Shown: positions 1 through 12,392, numbered from the stretch's first letter. The stretch: DNA of 44,342 nucleotides from Paramacrobiotus metropolitanus (GCF_019649055.1 NW_026570558.1:1-44342); one strand, 5' to 3'. A program made the numbers and translations. The notes: generated by a model from the sequence alone, not told the origin.

Positions 1-103
1 CTTCGCTGGTTACTACTTACTTTCAATGTTTATTGTTGTGAAAGTTCCATAAGTCGTTGCTCAATTATAAAAAAACAAGAGCACCATGAGAAATTAAACT
101 TAC

Positions 104-2034
104 CTCTTTGCTGCCACTTGCGAATGAATGTCCAACTGTTGCAGAACCTCCGTTAGAATCTCAACAGGCAAATCGAGCAGTGGTTCCTCTACCCCTACAA
201 AAATGAGCGCGCCATCATACAATATAAGCGGGAGAGCATTTAAGCAACTATAAAGTCGCTCTCGAACAAAAGCAAAGACTGGTTAAGAATGAGCTTGTAC
301 CAGCATTAGCAAATTGGAGCTAGTTGGTCAACATTATGCAGAACAGAAATTTTTGTTTTAACTCGTTCGCTGATTACTTTACAACCTAATAATACTGCAT
401 AGGCGGTATTAGGCACGATAACAGTTTTTAGACGCCGGCCATCACAAAACATACAGCTACTATGTGACTGACCAAGTTTTTCTAAGTGCGTTTTTGCTAA
501 CCAGTTCACAGAGGTTTTTCTGCTGAACATGTCCGATCAACACCGTAAGCGAACGCTTTGGCTGTGCAAAACAGTCTTACTTGATGGCAACTCATAAGAG
601 TTGCGCCTGCGCAATTCCGGTCCGTAGTTGTACGGCAACATCATCATGCCCGCTGACAGTTTTTTGTCGGTATTGTCATGCCAACACCCGCGTACATTGC
701 AGGGACGATCCCAAATATGCCAATTTCCACCAACACCATGGCCCCCAAGTACTGCCATTATCACAAAGGTGGCAGACTCTCCGGTAACACGGACAAAAAA
801 CTGATCACTCCCCGCAAAGTTATATTTCTGTAGTGGTTAAAAACAAAGTTGTGGTTATTTTGCCGCAATGTGACGCTAAGAGATTGCCACACACAGTGGT
901 AAAATGGCCAATAACGATGTGGTTAATTTGCCCAGAATGCGTGGCACTGATAAGCATGTTGTTGCACCTCATGATGCAGTAACCAGTACATTAATTAAAA
1001 TAATTAAAACAGGTAAGGAGACAATAATTGACATATATAAGAAAAATTTAAAACTAAGACTATGCGACTAATTTTTGTGTATTGAATCCACTAAGCTGAC
1101 AAACAAGACCAATCTTCTTTCCTAGTGCCATTCGATACCAATGAGTCAACAGATGCAAGTTTTACAGACAATATAGTTTACAGTAAACTGACGAGAAAAA
1201 AATTAGTTTTGAGATTAATTCGGCAATCATAGCATGGTCAACAATTCACAGGCAATTCAAAAACTAGTTTACTGTGTAAGTAAATTGAATAACTGGCGGC
1301 TACTGGCACAAAGCGCAGTTTGCGCGGACTCTGCTTAGCGAATGTTTACTCGTAATATTGTCCATAAAAAAACACTAACAAACCACGAACTTTTTTACGG
1401 TAACCTTTTATTCCTAAATTCTAAACTGTTCCTACACAAAACAAAACTTAATAGCCATGCTGCTAGTGCATACCAGCTCCTTGTCTCGAAACGCGATATC
1501 AAAAAGGCTGATGATTTGGAGTTCATCCATGTTCCTCAATAGATCAGCTTTTTCCGTCTGGATAACAACTTTCGCGATGGGAAGTTCGTTTATGTTTCTA
1601 GGGAAACGAAACGGTGTGGGATGTAGCGGCAGTTGGTTAACAACTTGCCGGGAATGCACAATCTGAAACTCTGACGAATTGGTGCATTTCAGGGTTATGC
1701 AGCACAGGAACAAGGCCTCATATGAGCAGGCGTTAAGAAGCATCGCTGGCCGGAAGATATACGGACCGGTGCTCTCTTCGCGGAGTGCTACGAAGACGTC
1801 TTGTGGCAGGCATTTCTCCATCCGCACTTCCGATGGTACATAAACCCACTCTGCCGACATCCAGCGAGGTGGTACTGTGGAGCAATTGAAATCGATAAAC
1901 ACCCTGTCGCCATCAATGTCCTGCAGCCAGCCAAGGTAGTACTGATCCATACTTCCATCAATGTGAACCATCACCAAGTTATTAAAATTCAGCTGACCAT
2001 TGCGCATGCAGCAAGAAAAGTACGAACAGGCCAT
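104..2034 (-). CDS. F-box family gene copy A, partial (runs off left edge)
   Basis: Three exons can be placed on the minus strand: 1474-2034, 581-827 and 104-194; the C-terminal exons lie beyond position 1. The start is the ATG at 2034, matching the start context of copies C and D. The first exon carries the family signature LQDIDGD (about residues 37-43) and GPYIFRP. It ends at a GTATGC donor in phase 0. The second exon opens after CTACAG and encodes QFFVRV, then ends at GTAAGA in phase 1. The third exon is 91 bases, exactly the length of its counterpart in copy B, and encodes the first half of an F-box (LPVEILTEVLQQLD, then AAKR) before a GTAAGT donor. F-box proteins bring substrates to SCF ubiquitin ligases; the substrate here is unknown. 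The introns (828-1473 and 195-580) show no other gene. Confidence 0.8.
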
Positions 2035-2055
2035 TTTGCAGTGAGTCAGTGGCAA

Positions 2056-2965
2056 GAAAATGATGCACGCCGAATCACGTAAATTACACTATCGTAACTC
2101 AATTTCTGCTGTCTAGAAAAGAAATATCTTTACTGTATCGTATTTCGTGCGTTTACAAAAGTTGAAACATGTAAAGTATTACAAGGTGAGCACACGGTTT
2201 CTTTTTGCTCAGAGTTCCGTCTGTGCAACCGGTGTAAGTTTACGGGGTCACACACGCTGCAACATATTTGACTGGTCAGAATCATGTTGAAAGAAGAGGT
2301 CACAGTCATTCCCTCTGTGATAGACGTTATATAATATATTAGCTGGTGGCATGCCCGATTAAACATCGCATCCGGGTCCTGTGTGGCCTGAGCACAGTTG
2401 CGGATACAAACTGTTAAACAAGTGCCAAACGTACCCATGGCTACCTGCATTCCAATGCAGCGTAATTGACATGGCATTCATAAAGGTCATTAGAAATTTT
2501 GCTACGGTTTCGTTCTGCAGTTGCGGTACTGAAAACACTTTTGCGACTGCTTCACCGCAAAAGTGCATAAAAACGGGTAAGCTTCTTAGACACGGAACCA
2601 GTTATTCAACATACGGTGAAAACTACATACTGTTGAAAAGACTCAGAATATACCGTATGTAGCTGTATGGAATATACCGTATGTAATTTGCTAGTAATGT
2701 CCAGATAAGTAGAGCCTTAATTTAATTCAATACACCCTCCCGGTACAACTGCAAGATAGATATCTGGGTAAAATTTTACACGGAGTCGGATCGGGCCGAT
2801 GCGTTATCGCCGACGATGGGCCAGAATAATAAATATTTGTCCTATGACAAACCTCATTGCCAGTTTAACGTCGATAACACGGCATGAATCGTTAATTTAA
2901 TAGGCGAAGAATTCTACGTGACCCACCTACAAGTTTCTTAAAAGCGGGAACGTTTGATGAAAACG
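2056..2965. other. intergenic, no supported gene
   Basis: This stretch separates the start of F-box copy A from the end of the kinase-Kelch gene; both are on the minus strand. It must hold the promoter of copy A. A cysteine-rich open frame at 2130-2477 (minus) has no recognisable domain or clear signal peptide and overlaps another open frame, so I do not call it a gene. Confidence 0.5.
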
Positions 2966-5900
2966 TCAGTTGTTAGTGTCTGGACTGAGAGGAATAATAT
3001 CAGTACCCAGATTAACCGGCACCGCAGTTAGATTGTCATAATGATTTTTGCAACGTGCCGCCAAGGTGGATAACAAGCGGATACTCTGTTCTGACAAGTT
3101 AACCATAGACCACTCTGCGTCGCGTTTCGTGTCGTAAAACTCGATTTCGAGCGCGTGCTCTCTCGCAGAATGTCGACCGCCGCAGACGTATATACGGTCT
3201 TTAATAACGCAAGCCGCGTGGTCATATCTCGGCCGTCCAAGAGGTTGAACGTCTTCCCAGACAGAAGTGTCCAGGTTCAGTCGAATGCAGCCCGCTGTAG
3301 GAGTAATTCCGTGCGCCTCAGCGACTTCCCCACCCACGATATAAAGGCATCGTTTCACAACGACCATTGCAAATTTATCACGCCTTTTCGGCAAATCTGG
3401 TAAAGATATCCATTCATCGGCAACCGTATTATACTGATGCATGGTTATGCTACCATACCGGTTCATTCCGGGAAATGCCGCATAAAATATTTGTTCGTTA
3501 TATTTTGTGACCGTCTGAATGTATCCGAGGTTACCATCGCTGCAAGAAAATAGACACTCCATGACATTTTTATAAAATTAAACGTACTGATGTACAGATT
3601 TTTTACTCGCAACGAGTATTTATTGTAAGTGCCGGAAGGTTCTGCAAAAGTTTGTAGCAGAACTACTGTAGTTATGACTTTAAAACAATTATATAAAACT
3701 GGTTGAATGCCTACCTAGCTATTGCAGGAGGGTCCTTTAGACGTACAACATTGCCAGTAAAAATATCGATCTCTTGAAAGGAATCAAAGTAGTCCCAGAT
3801 ATAAAGTTTTTGGTTCACCACGATCGGGTGCATGTGAAAAAATATGTCCACAGAAGGCGTCAGCTCACGACACGTTCCATTTCCCACATTCCAGAAAGTG
3901 AATTTCCCGTAAATATTTTCAAAGCGATCTATTCCTTCAGTTAAAACTATTTCCGTGTCCGTCGCTGCTAACTGTAGCCAGTAACGCGACATCAGACCTG
4001 AGGGGGTCGGTTTGCTTAGTGCGTCTTCAGCACAGAAGGAGCTAACTGCGGGATCGAATACCATAGATTGTCGAACGTCATTGCCACAGTAAAGAAGAAA
4101 CACGATGACCTCTTTTTTTTCCAGCTCATGCAGCAGCTTTTTGGCCGATATTCTGTTGGCACTAACTGGGTCCAAGCAATTACGGATGAGACCTGCTGTA
4201 TTTTCTTCAATTTCATCGCTGATAAAGGGCACGAAACCGTCGATAATCAGCCTGGCGTATCGGAGATTCTTTTGGTTGCCTGCACCATCTACAACTTCCC
4301 CATCTTTAGTAAGTCGATTTTTAGGTAACCGATTAAAACTTTCATCTATTTCCAGCATGATGCAACCTAAACTCCAAATATCCGTTTTTCTGCCCGGTGC
4401 CTCTGTTCCTTCTTGAGAAAATTTCTTGAGCATTTCTGGCGACATGTAGCGCGTCGTACCGCGCAACTGCGAAATGTCTGCCGAACACGTTGAGATTTCG
4501 CGCATTTGTACTAAGTCGTCCAAATCACCAATCAGAAGCGTTTCATGACCATCATCTGATATGTGCACTAGAATATTTTCTGGTTTTAAGTCGCCATGAA
4601 TTATGCCATTTTGATGCAGGTATTCCAATCCTCGAACGATGTTGGTTGCGAACTGTATAAGCTTGGTACCATCATGCAGACGGTTTTCGGTTTTCTCAGT
4701 TTCTTTCAGAAAAGAAGCAAGATCACCTAAAAATATGTTTTGATGTAACACCCATTTGCATAGAGTGATGATAATTGTCTTAAAGAAGCAGATTAATATA
4801 GCAATTCAAAATCAAAATTCTAATTCAGAAAGGCATTCAGTTTTCATTAATTTTTACCTTGGTGGTATTTCATTGCAAGCTCAATGGTGGTTCCGCCGGA
4901 AGCTTTAGTGATAGATACCTTGTGATAAACCACGAGATTCTCATGAACCAGTTCAGTAAGCTTGCGCAGTCGTTGTGCGGCTTCCACCCAGTTGTCATGG
5001 TCAGGCAGAGCCTAAAATAGCGTCAATTATTAGACACAAGTGTCAATCTTTAAAAAATTGTGTCAAACTTTACGGAAAAAACTGTCAATCTTTTGAAAGT
5101 TGAAAAATGCAGTAAAAAAGACGAGGGGGTCTGCGATTTAAAAAAAATTGGCATGAGGAGAAACAGGAGGACAAACCTGTATGTTCCTGAAGCGAGAAAT
5201 TTTACGGCAGTACGCAATGAAATTGTGCAGAGTCTAATAAATTTCTTGGAAGAGCGTATGGAGATCGATTCACTTCTGGTAACCGACGTGGCTCCATTGC
5301 AAAAATTCAATGTCGACATTCCGAGCCCTTTGCTGACCGCAACGCATGCTCGTGTTGCACCGGATCTCGCTTTAGAAGAATTCGCAGCATCTTACCGCGA
5401 ACTGGCGCGCAAGTTTCCTGGGATAGGAATACGAGAAGCGCTCAGTGTTTGCGCATCGCACCCAGAATGGCACACTTTAAGTACTTCACTGGCCCGCGTT
5501 GTAGCGGCAACACCGCATTCGTGCGACGTTGAGCGTCTGATATCCACGTACAACCTTTCCAAAGATTCGTTGCGCTCTACCGTGAGTGACAAGACTCAGC
5601 GAAACTACTTATACGTCCAGGTTAACATGCCGCCCCTTGCTGAGTTCGATGTGCGTCCTGCGGTAAGGCTTTGGCTAGAAGAGAAGGACCGGCGCCCAAG
5701 GACTAAACCACCGACTAAAGACGCTGACTATTTTAATGGAGTGTTCCGTTAGTTTTCATGTTGCGTCTGACTTACTAATTTGTTACAGATTTATGTTGTC
5801 TCAGGTCATTCAGTTGGCTAATTTTTCATACAGCTCTGTTTGTTAAAATCTCATTTCCCTTAATAGTACAGTAATACAATAAAACGGGTCTCGTTGCGGT

Positions 5901-6280
5901 AACACTATGTTACGGTAACCTTTGCGTTTGGTACTCACAATATACTCATTCAAAAATGTTTCTGCATGCTTTCGAGTTTCCTAGTTGAAAAATTATTGTC
6001 CCCCCTGGCCCCCCAGCCCACCCCCCAGGGGGGCGTCAATCTTTAAAATTCCACTATTTTAGGCTCTGTCCAGGTCAGGAGCAGTTTCGACATAGCCGAT
6101 ATGTACCACTTTGACAGCAACAGTATCCTCGCCCATATAATTGCCACGCTTTGTAATTTTGGCTTTGTAAACAACGCCGAACGATCCCCTGCCAATTAAA
6201 TCAGCATGACGGTAGCGGTATTGCATATTTCGGCCATACTCTTCGGGTTTGCTATCCGCGCTGGAAACCTTGTTCCCCAT
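2966..6280 (-). CDS. protein kinase-Kelch fusion gene
   Basis: Four exons on the minus strand: about 6065-6280, 4858-5011, 3715-4726 and 2966-3539. They sum to 1956 bases (651 residues) with all phases compatible. The protein starts MGNKVSS, a good N-myristoylation signal. The glycine loop GRGSFG (30-35) and VAVK with K57 follow. The catalytic loop reads HGDLKPEN (from H167) instead of HRD, the metal-binding motif reads GDLDD (190-194) instead of DFG, and the activation segment ends TRYMSPE. The fold is serine/threonine MAP3K/STE-like, but the altered HRD and DFG motifs make activity uncertain. From about residue 350 the sequence becomes beta-propeller-like, with Kelch repeats in the last exon (LYIVGG and IYVCGG blades). 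Introns 2 and 3 are GT-AG. Intron 1 is unusual: it is a TIR-bounded insertion lacking GT-AG ends at the phase-compatible junction. If that insert is not spliced, the gene is disrupted. Confidence 0.8.
5060..5752 (+). pseudogene. hAT transposase C-terminal fragment
   Basis: The open frame ends with the pattern of the hAT dimerisation domain: a HPEWHTLS block, then ATPHSCDVERLIS and a NYLYVQVNMP block. In hAT transposases this C-terminal region mediates dimerisation. There is no ATG at the start of the frame, and the zinc finger and most of the RNase H-like catalytic part are missing, so this is a remnant or a domesticated tail. It lies antisense within the kinase-Kelch gene, inside the TIR-bounded insert. 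Confidence 0.7.
6000..6033. repeat. C/G-tract inverted repeat
   Basis: CCCCCCTGG (6000-6008) is matched by its complement CCAGGGGGG (6025-6033) across a C-rich loop, near the right end of the TIR-bounded insert. CAGGGG-type ends are common in hAT elements, so this may be an older nested hAT terminus. It could also simply be a stable hairpin. Confidence 0.55.
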
Positions 6281-8080
6281 CTCGATTACATAATCAGTTT
6301 ATATCCCGACTGAAAAGGGTGCTCATACGTTTAGTTTGACTACATCTCTCGTAAATTTTTAACGTTCTATGTATCCTTGCTTCTTGAATGTACATAGTTC
6401 TGATAACCACCTACACATAAGCGTACTGCAGCATTCAGGATAGAGTGAGCGGAATTACGGAGTAATGCTATAATTATCAGTGGCCCGAATGATACTGTTA
6501 TCGCAAAACACAGATAACCCAACCGCACTTGTAAAGTGTCCTAGCAAATTAATAGTCAATAAAAAAATCCTTGGAGCAAACGGCACGTACGACACGCCAG
6601 GAAAATCCAGCAGTTTTAAAACGGTTATAAAAAACGGCAAACTTTCCCACTATTTGAAGCAATACAAATGTGACAAGTTTTTTGTGCACAACACTGTCAC
6701 GGTTAGTACTTCGGTTGGTTAAGCGCAGTCGTAAGTTTCCCGCGAAATACCGGGTAGTAGCAGTTCTGAATCATCAAAAGCAGCCAGGTACGAGAGAACA
6801 ACAGCCCAACTGTAGAGTGTTAATGAATCGGCGTTTGTTTTTAAGGAGTGTTTCGGCACTTGAAAGTAGTCGATAATTTTTTTATCTCTGTTTTTTCCAT
6901 GGATTATGAGAATTGTCTTCTGCTGTACATCACTTCTGTAGACGGCTCTGTTGCTAAGCTGTAATGTGAAATGCAGTGTGAAAAGTGTAAATTCAGTTAC
7001 CGTTTAGATGTCGAAATGGAAGGACTGACCGTTTCCGGTCCAACAGAAATGGAAGGGCCGGAAACCGTTAGTCTGTCTGGTTATGATCACTGATTAGCGA
7101 CGGCCAACTCTCTTTGATTTAAGTATTAAAGGTTATTAAGCGCCATCAGTTTAGTTCTTCGGCTGACCTTTAGCTACAGCAAAGATTTAGTCTTATTTCA
7201 CCACAAATCATCAGCAGAACGCTACAAAACGTTTGTTGACAAACGTTGACGCGGATGGAGGAGTAGGACAGTAAGTAAGTACATCCACATCGGTTTACCT
7301 TCAATAAGTAACACGATACAAGCACAAAATAAAGGTGAGTACTCGGTACTCCTCATCACATAAATTGCGTTCCCCGGTGTTTCTGCAAGTTAGTCACTTG
7401 CGGCTCTGATTCGGGTGCTATACAGTACTAGTATTAAATTATGGCGTATAGTACGTGTGCGTACAGCACGTACGCACATATACTGACACCTGGGCATAGT
7501 CTGATGCTTTTCTCCTTGTATACGCACATCTTTATTTACGCTTCAGCTTTTCCACAATACTTTGCATGAAATAGAATAAAACAGCTTCCACAAAGAGGCG
7601 AGCGATCGATAATAGAAAGACTGGCATTGTTGCCTCTTTTCCTTTTCCCACTGGCTGACATCATACTGACGAGCCATCTGAGTCAGCCTGTGACTGCAAG
7701 CGGGTGCAGTCACGCTGTTAAGATCGATCAGTTATTGCCGATCAGTGTTTGTTTGCAACTTTGGATAGAAACGCCGTGCAGGTCGTTTTCGAGGTTTCCC
7801 GTACACTCTTCCCTTCTATATCACAACTCGTCTTCTATCGACATTCTGTATATTCTCAGCGCTAGTTAGTCGTGTAACCGTTTATATCCGCATCCTGTTT
7901 TTTTTTGTTGTGTAGCCAGTGTCTAGCCACAAAAGACAGAGTCATACACTTTGCTTTGGTCGCCCTGTTCTGCGATTTTTTCAATATTCCCGCACGCAGA
8001 TTGCTAAAACCTAATTTCTCGCACCCTTAGGAAAACGTTCGGCTAAAAACTCTACAGTTTCCAACGGCTTCCCTGTGAAG
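6281..8080. promoter_or_regulatory. divergent intergenic region
   Basis: This 1.8 kb lies between the starts of the kinase-Kelch gene (minus) and F-box copy B (plus), so both promoters should be here. No open frame shows a recognisable domain. Two inverted repeats are visible: one at 7023-7073, and a short one around 7447-7485 built on GTACGTGTGCGTAC. Confidence 0.45.
7023..7073. repeat. imperfect hairpin
   Basis: A 19-base arm at 7023-7041 is nearly complementary to 7055-7073, with a 13-base loop. The shared core is GTTTCCGG against CCGGAAAC. It may be a small foldback or a regulatory hairpin; nothing else supports a function. Confidence 0.5.
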
Positions 8081-11000
8081 ATGCCATATCCTTTTGAATG
8101 TTTTTCGGGCATAAAACGCAGGTGTCCCGGCCAGTGGAACATCAATAATGCTGTGATGGTGAATTTAGTCGGTGATGATTTCTACTTGGCCTATCTACAA
8201 GACATCGATGGCGATCTAGTCTTTGTGGATTTCGATTGTACCAAAATCCCGCCTTGGTGGGTACCAGCCGATCGAGTCTATCGACATAATTTATACGGGG
8301 AGCGGGCGAAAAATGACTCAAAAGCGACCGATGTTTTTGTGGCTCTGCGCGAAGATGACAACGGTCCGTACATATTCCGTCCGGCCAAGCTATTACGAGA
8401 TTCCACACTTCGCACAAACTACCTCTGCTGTGTTTCAATAAATATTTCTCAGGATCCAAAGAATCCGTTTCGGGTGGTACATCAGTGGCAACTTTCGAGC
8501 GTGCTGCCGAATCAATATACAGACCGTCCAACAAAAATCACGGAAGATCATGTCGAAAAGGTAGTCGTTCGTGTTGACAACATGGGCTTCATGAAACATA
8601 TTGACGAGTACCACATAACACATCTTCTTGATGTGGGATTTCGTGATGGGTTCAATCCGATCGGCTGGCGGGTATGTCACACGTTTCTAGCCTTTCATAA
8701 TACCTTCAAGGAGTACTGTACTGGTCGAAGAATGACAGCGCTGGAGCAATGAATATTAATCTTACCATCACCGACATAAATGTGAATTGCAGCGCCTATT
8801 CCGACGCTTTTTCCATTCGGAATGGCTATTTTGCCGCAGTATCTGTGGCCAGTTAGCGAGTTGGCTATTTTGCCTCACACTGCGGGTTTTCAGCTCGTCC
8901 GCTATTTTACCGCAGTACCCGTATATTCGCATAGCCCCATACCCAGCATTCTGTACGCAAGCGGTGCAGTGCACTTGTACGAAACGGATATTTTGAACTC
9001 AGTCGTACAGTGCACTGCGCTGCATTCGTACTGAATGTGGAGATATCCCAATATCTCGAGATATCCCAATATATGCGACCATTTTGTCCCAAGCTGTAGA
9101 TGGATTTTTTAGGTTTCTTAAGGCTGTGGCTACTGAGCCGCTGTATGCGGCAAAATAGCCTTACCTTAGCCTTTCAATTTCGTATATGTACACCCATTTT
9201 TTCGGCTGGCGTATACATATATACCTATACGTATACATATACATACGTATGCGTATACTGATATACATAATAATTATACGAAACTGAAAAGGCTAAGGCT
9301 ATTTTGCCGCAGTAAGAACAATATAACAATTTCGTATATGTACACTCATTTTTTCTACATATTACAGGCCTTTGACGTCGCTCACAAGGACGATCGGGAT
9401 CAGCTTTTCGTTCGGTTAACCGGAAGGACGTTGACGTTCATAATAATGCAAGCACCGTGCTTACATGTCTTCTGGAATACGAGGGATCCTGTTATTCTTG
9501 CCTGCCAGAAGAGAAAAAAATCTAGAAAGTTCTCGTACCATAATTGTACTTGCTGGAAAAAGGAAATCGCTAAAGATATTTCGTTCGGAATAAACAACTA
9601 TCTCCGACGGTACTGTTACCGACCGGAAATTGGCAATCCGTTTTCATGCGAAAGCCTTATAGGTAAGACCTAGCCATAAGCACCTGCCCCTGGGTTACTA
9701 GATTTCCTTAAGGGAAATATGAAGAGGGCACAGCGAAAGAGTTAACACCCGATTGTTCCGGTGGTTGCTTTTTCGACAGCGAATTTACCAACTCCTGGAT
9801 AAAAATGCCATGCGGCATGTGTACTTTATGAAGAACTGAAAACGTAATATCATTATACAAACCACTTCTGATAAAATGGCTACCGGGATAAAATTAAGAT
9901 AGAGACATTCTCACGGAAGAGAGGATCCAGGAGGGACGTCATATTGTTAATTCCGTAACTAACAAAATCCATAATTGTATTAGTCTTGATAGAGTATAAT
10001 AGAGGGTTGTGTTGTAGAAGAAGTTCCATCGCTTGGCAGTATACCGTTTGAAGTTCAGTCCACCGTTTTGCAGTATTTGGATGTTCATTCGCAGGCGGCA
10101 GCAAAACGGTGAGTGACCATCAGGTCTAAAGAATCCAATTAACATTATTATTAACTTAATTACTGGAATCTATGGGGGCAAGGATTTACCGTGCCTTTTT
10201 ACCACTTTTTACCAAGGACAATCGGTTCCTCGTTGTGCCATAGGCCCATACAGCATACGCAAAGCACGCACTCCTAAATCAGAAACTGACTCAACTTGAC
10301 TAAGCTCAATGATAAAATCGAAATAATACTGGAGAAGGAATAAAGATATTGCGCTTTTAAGGCGGCAGCACGTACAAACTATCTGTAGATGCAACATTCT
10401 AATAACTCTAGCAGCCTATCACTTGTTGCAGAGTATGCTCTCTGTGGAACGCCTTAGTGCCTGATCCAGCATCCGCTGCGACTGTCACGGTTGATTTTTC
10501 CCGGATCAGTGACACCTTGCCCGGATTGTTGGAAACAGAGGGATACCGTACTGCGCATCTGTTACACCGCGTGGTCAGCCAGAAAACTAAAGGGTTAACG
10601 CTGCTGCACCTGGATCACCGCACAGACTGTATAACGGCGCTGGTTTCATGCATCAAAGAACTACTCGCTCTGAAACAAACAACGATCTTTCTGATCTCCG
10701 TCAGATACTGCCGGATGCCATTTGAAAGCCGTCGAGTGGGTTGTAGCAACCCTGACGAGCCGATTCACGGAAAAATATTGTTCCAACTGCTTCCCCTAAA
10801 ACAGCTCTGTCGGCATCTGCGGATTCAGCACCTAGTTATGGATTTTTCCTTGTGTAATATACGACCACGTACATTTTTTATGAAAAAGATCAGGGATGAA
10901 TGTGAAAAAACTTGCAACCTGATGATCGTAATTCCCGTAATGGACGTCGAAAACGACGATGAAAATGCAAACGTTAAATCCTTTAAGCGAGCACTGGAGG

Positions 11001-11383
11001 CATGCTGTCCAACCGTTGACAATGCCACCAAGAAACGTATTAGAAAGCTGCATACTCGCTGGCTGCGTACTATCCCGTATCCCAATGAGCAGTGGACTGG
11101 TTTACGACGACTACTCGAACTGTAAGTATGCGATTCGATGTTCGAATCAAATGCCAAAAACTTCGGTACGCTTGCATATTGCACTCTATTGAATTATACA
11201 AAAGCTTGATTTCTGTTTGCATGGCACATGTATGTTATCATTGCATATTGCAGTTTTGGAGTGCTGGAATGGGGTAACACTGATGAAACGGAAGCGTGGG
11301 AAAACTTGGACTTGCGCAACTTCGACAATATTCCCTTTGGTAATCTTCAGTTGTCAATTCTTGCCCATTTCTACCTAAACTGA
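8081..11383 (+). CDS. F-box family gene copy B (five exons)
   Basis: Exons 8081-8671, 9368-9662, 10018-10108, 10432-11121 and 11254-11383 give 598 residues with consistent phases and GT-AG introns (donors GTATGT, GTAAGA, GTGAGT, GTAAGT). The first exon has LQDIDGD at residues 39-45, then VFVDFDC, PPWWVPADRV and GPYIFRP. This is a compact beta-rich module that resembles Tudor/Agenet-type barrels in pattern only. Exon 2 carries QLFVRL. The F-box spans the 91-base third exon and the next one (SIPFEVQSTVLQYLD, then AAAKRVCSLWNALV), split at the same point as in copies A and C. The C-terminal part has leucine-rich stretches and ends with the family tail DLRNF-D-FGN-ILA. It is probably an SCF adaptor with unknown substrates. 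The first intron carries a small inverted-repeat element. Confidence 0.85.
9147..9310. repeat. MITE-like element in intron 1 of copy B
   Basis: GCGGCAAAATAGCC and the following bases (9147-9181) are mirrored at 9278-9310, around a core of palindromic TA/GTATAC repeats. Just outside, about 26 bases beginning AATTTCGTATATG occur twice in direct orientation (from 9176 and from 9328). The second copy leads directly into the splice acceptor at 9367. Related GCCGCAGTA pieces recur at 8830-8920. Confidence 0.6.
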
Positions 11384-12212
11384 CTACAGGCCATGCGTTT
11401 CTTCGACGGCAGTGGGTCCCCTTCTTTTTTGGCAAGTGTTTTCTTAAGTTCTTTTTAATAAATGCTTATTCTGATGCTATTTTTTTATTTAAGCTTTGAC
11501 GGCATTAATATAATTTTGGCCATACCTAAAATTACATATGAAAATTGCTGGTTCAGTCCGAAAGAGCTGTTATAAACGAATTGAGATGTTTTTGTACTTT
11601 GTAAAATGATAACGGCTGGCATGCATCTATTATTTTAATCGAAGAATAAGAAGACCTGGTTGCAACAATTTTGTTTTAGACTTGAATTCTGCAATTCAGA
11701 CTTACCCAATGTTGGGAAACATAAAACTACTGGGTCAAGAATTGTACCTATGTTGCAAGGGAGAGGACATCATAACACGGACATCCGATCCATGCTGGTT
11801 CTACTGAATTATTTACTGACTAACCATTGGGGAGTATTTATCGCATTTGTTTGCCATCGGTCGCAAGATAGCAGTAAACAACGGCAGTGCTTTTGGCTTT
11901 ATGCCTTCTACAGAAATGTACAATGAACTATCCACACCCATTAATGATAATTCGTTGAAGACAATTGTATAATACGTAAAAACATTAACTTTGTCGAATC
12001 ATCTCGTCCAAACATCCAAGTAAGTTTTATGGAATGCCCTCCGGTCAAAGCTTCTGACCTCCTAGATTCAAGAAATATCTTTATTTCACAGCTAGGCTGG
12101 CGTAAAAATGAACCATAAATCAAATTAGATAAATCTCTAACCAATAGGAAAATGAAATTATGTGTACTCTGAGTGAATACGCATGGTCATTATATGTCAG
12201 TGGCGGGCATAC
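11384..12212. other. intergenic, no supported gene
   Basis: This is the downstream region of F-box copy B, convergent with the small secreted-peptide gene. An open frame at 11660-11926 has no recognisable features. AATAAA at 11457-11462 could serve as a polyadenylation signal for copy B. Confidence 0.4.
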
Positions 12213-12392
12213 CTAAGGCTTCTTCTTCTTGTCTTGATCTTTTTCCCAAGGCTTTCCGTGTGTCTGGCGCAAAAGCTTTATTCCCTTTTCAAATTCCTTT
12301 TCACTCATCTCCTTTTCACTTTGTACAGGCACGGTAAAGATGATTAGCAGCGCGCACATCATTCCCATAAACAATATCCACGTAAAGCGCAT
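12213..12392 (-). CDS. small secreted peptide, 59 residues
   Basis: ATG at 12392 and TAG at 12213 enclose a 59-residue protein. It opens with a strong signal peptide: MRFTW, then a hydrophobic run ending ALLIIFTVPVQS. The remainder is about 35 charged residues containing KEFEKGIKLL, HGKPWEKD and a lysine-rich C-terminus. It contains no cysteine after the signal. It is probably secreted intact or processed as a peptide; I do not recognise the family. It may be a single-exon gene or the first exon of a longer one. Confidence 0.6.
   Translation of the reverse strand: MRFTWILFMGMMCALLIIFTVPVQSEKEMSEKEFEKGIKLLRQTHGKPWEKDQDKKKKP

Larger units (their letters stand above)
5007..6067 (+). mobile_element. 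TIR-bounded insertion in the kinase-Kelch gene
   Basis: Perfect 14-base inverted terminal repeats, AGAGCCTAAAATAG at 5007-5020 and its complement at 6054-6067, bound a 1061-base segment. The segment sits exactly between kinase coding for the beta-3 lysine region and the following helix. The motif GTCAATCTTTAAAA occurs in direct orientation near both ends (about 5042-5055 and 6035-6048). The interior holds a plus-strand frame with hAT C-terminal signatures. The 8-base flanks (GGTCAGGC, GTCCAGGT) are only weakly alike, so no clean target duplication is visible. Confidence 0.65.

Noticed and set aside
306-530. minus-strand ORF between exons of F-box copy A
   Set aside because: The GTAAGA donor at 580 with correct phase and the exactly 91-base F-box exon place this stretch in an intron.
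2130-2477. cysteine-rich minus-strand ORF
   Set aside because: No convincing signal peptide or domain, and it overlaps another open frame; probably chance.
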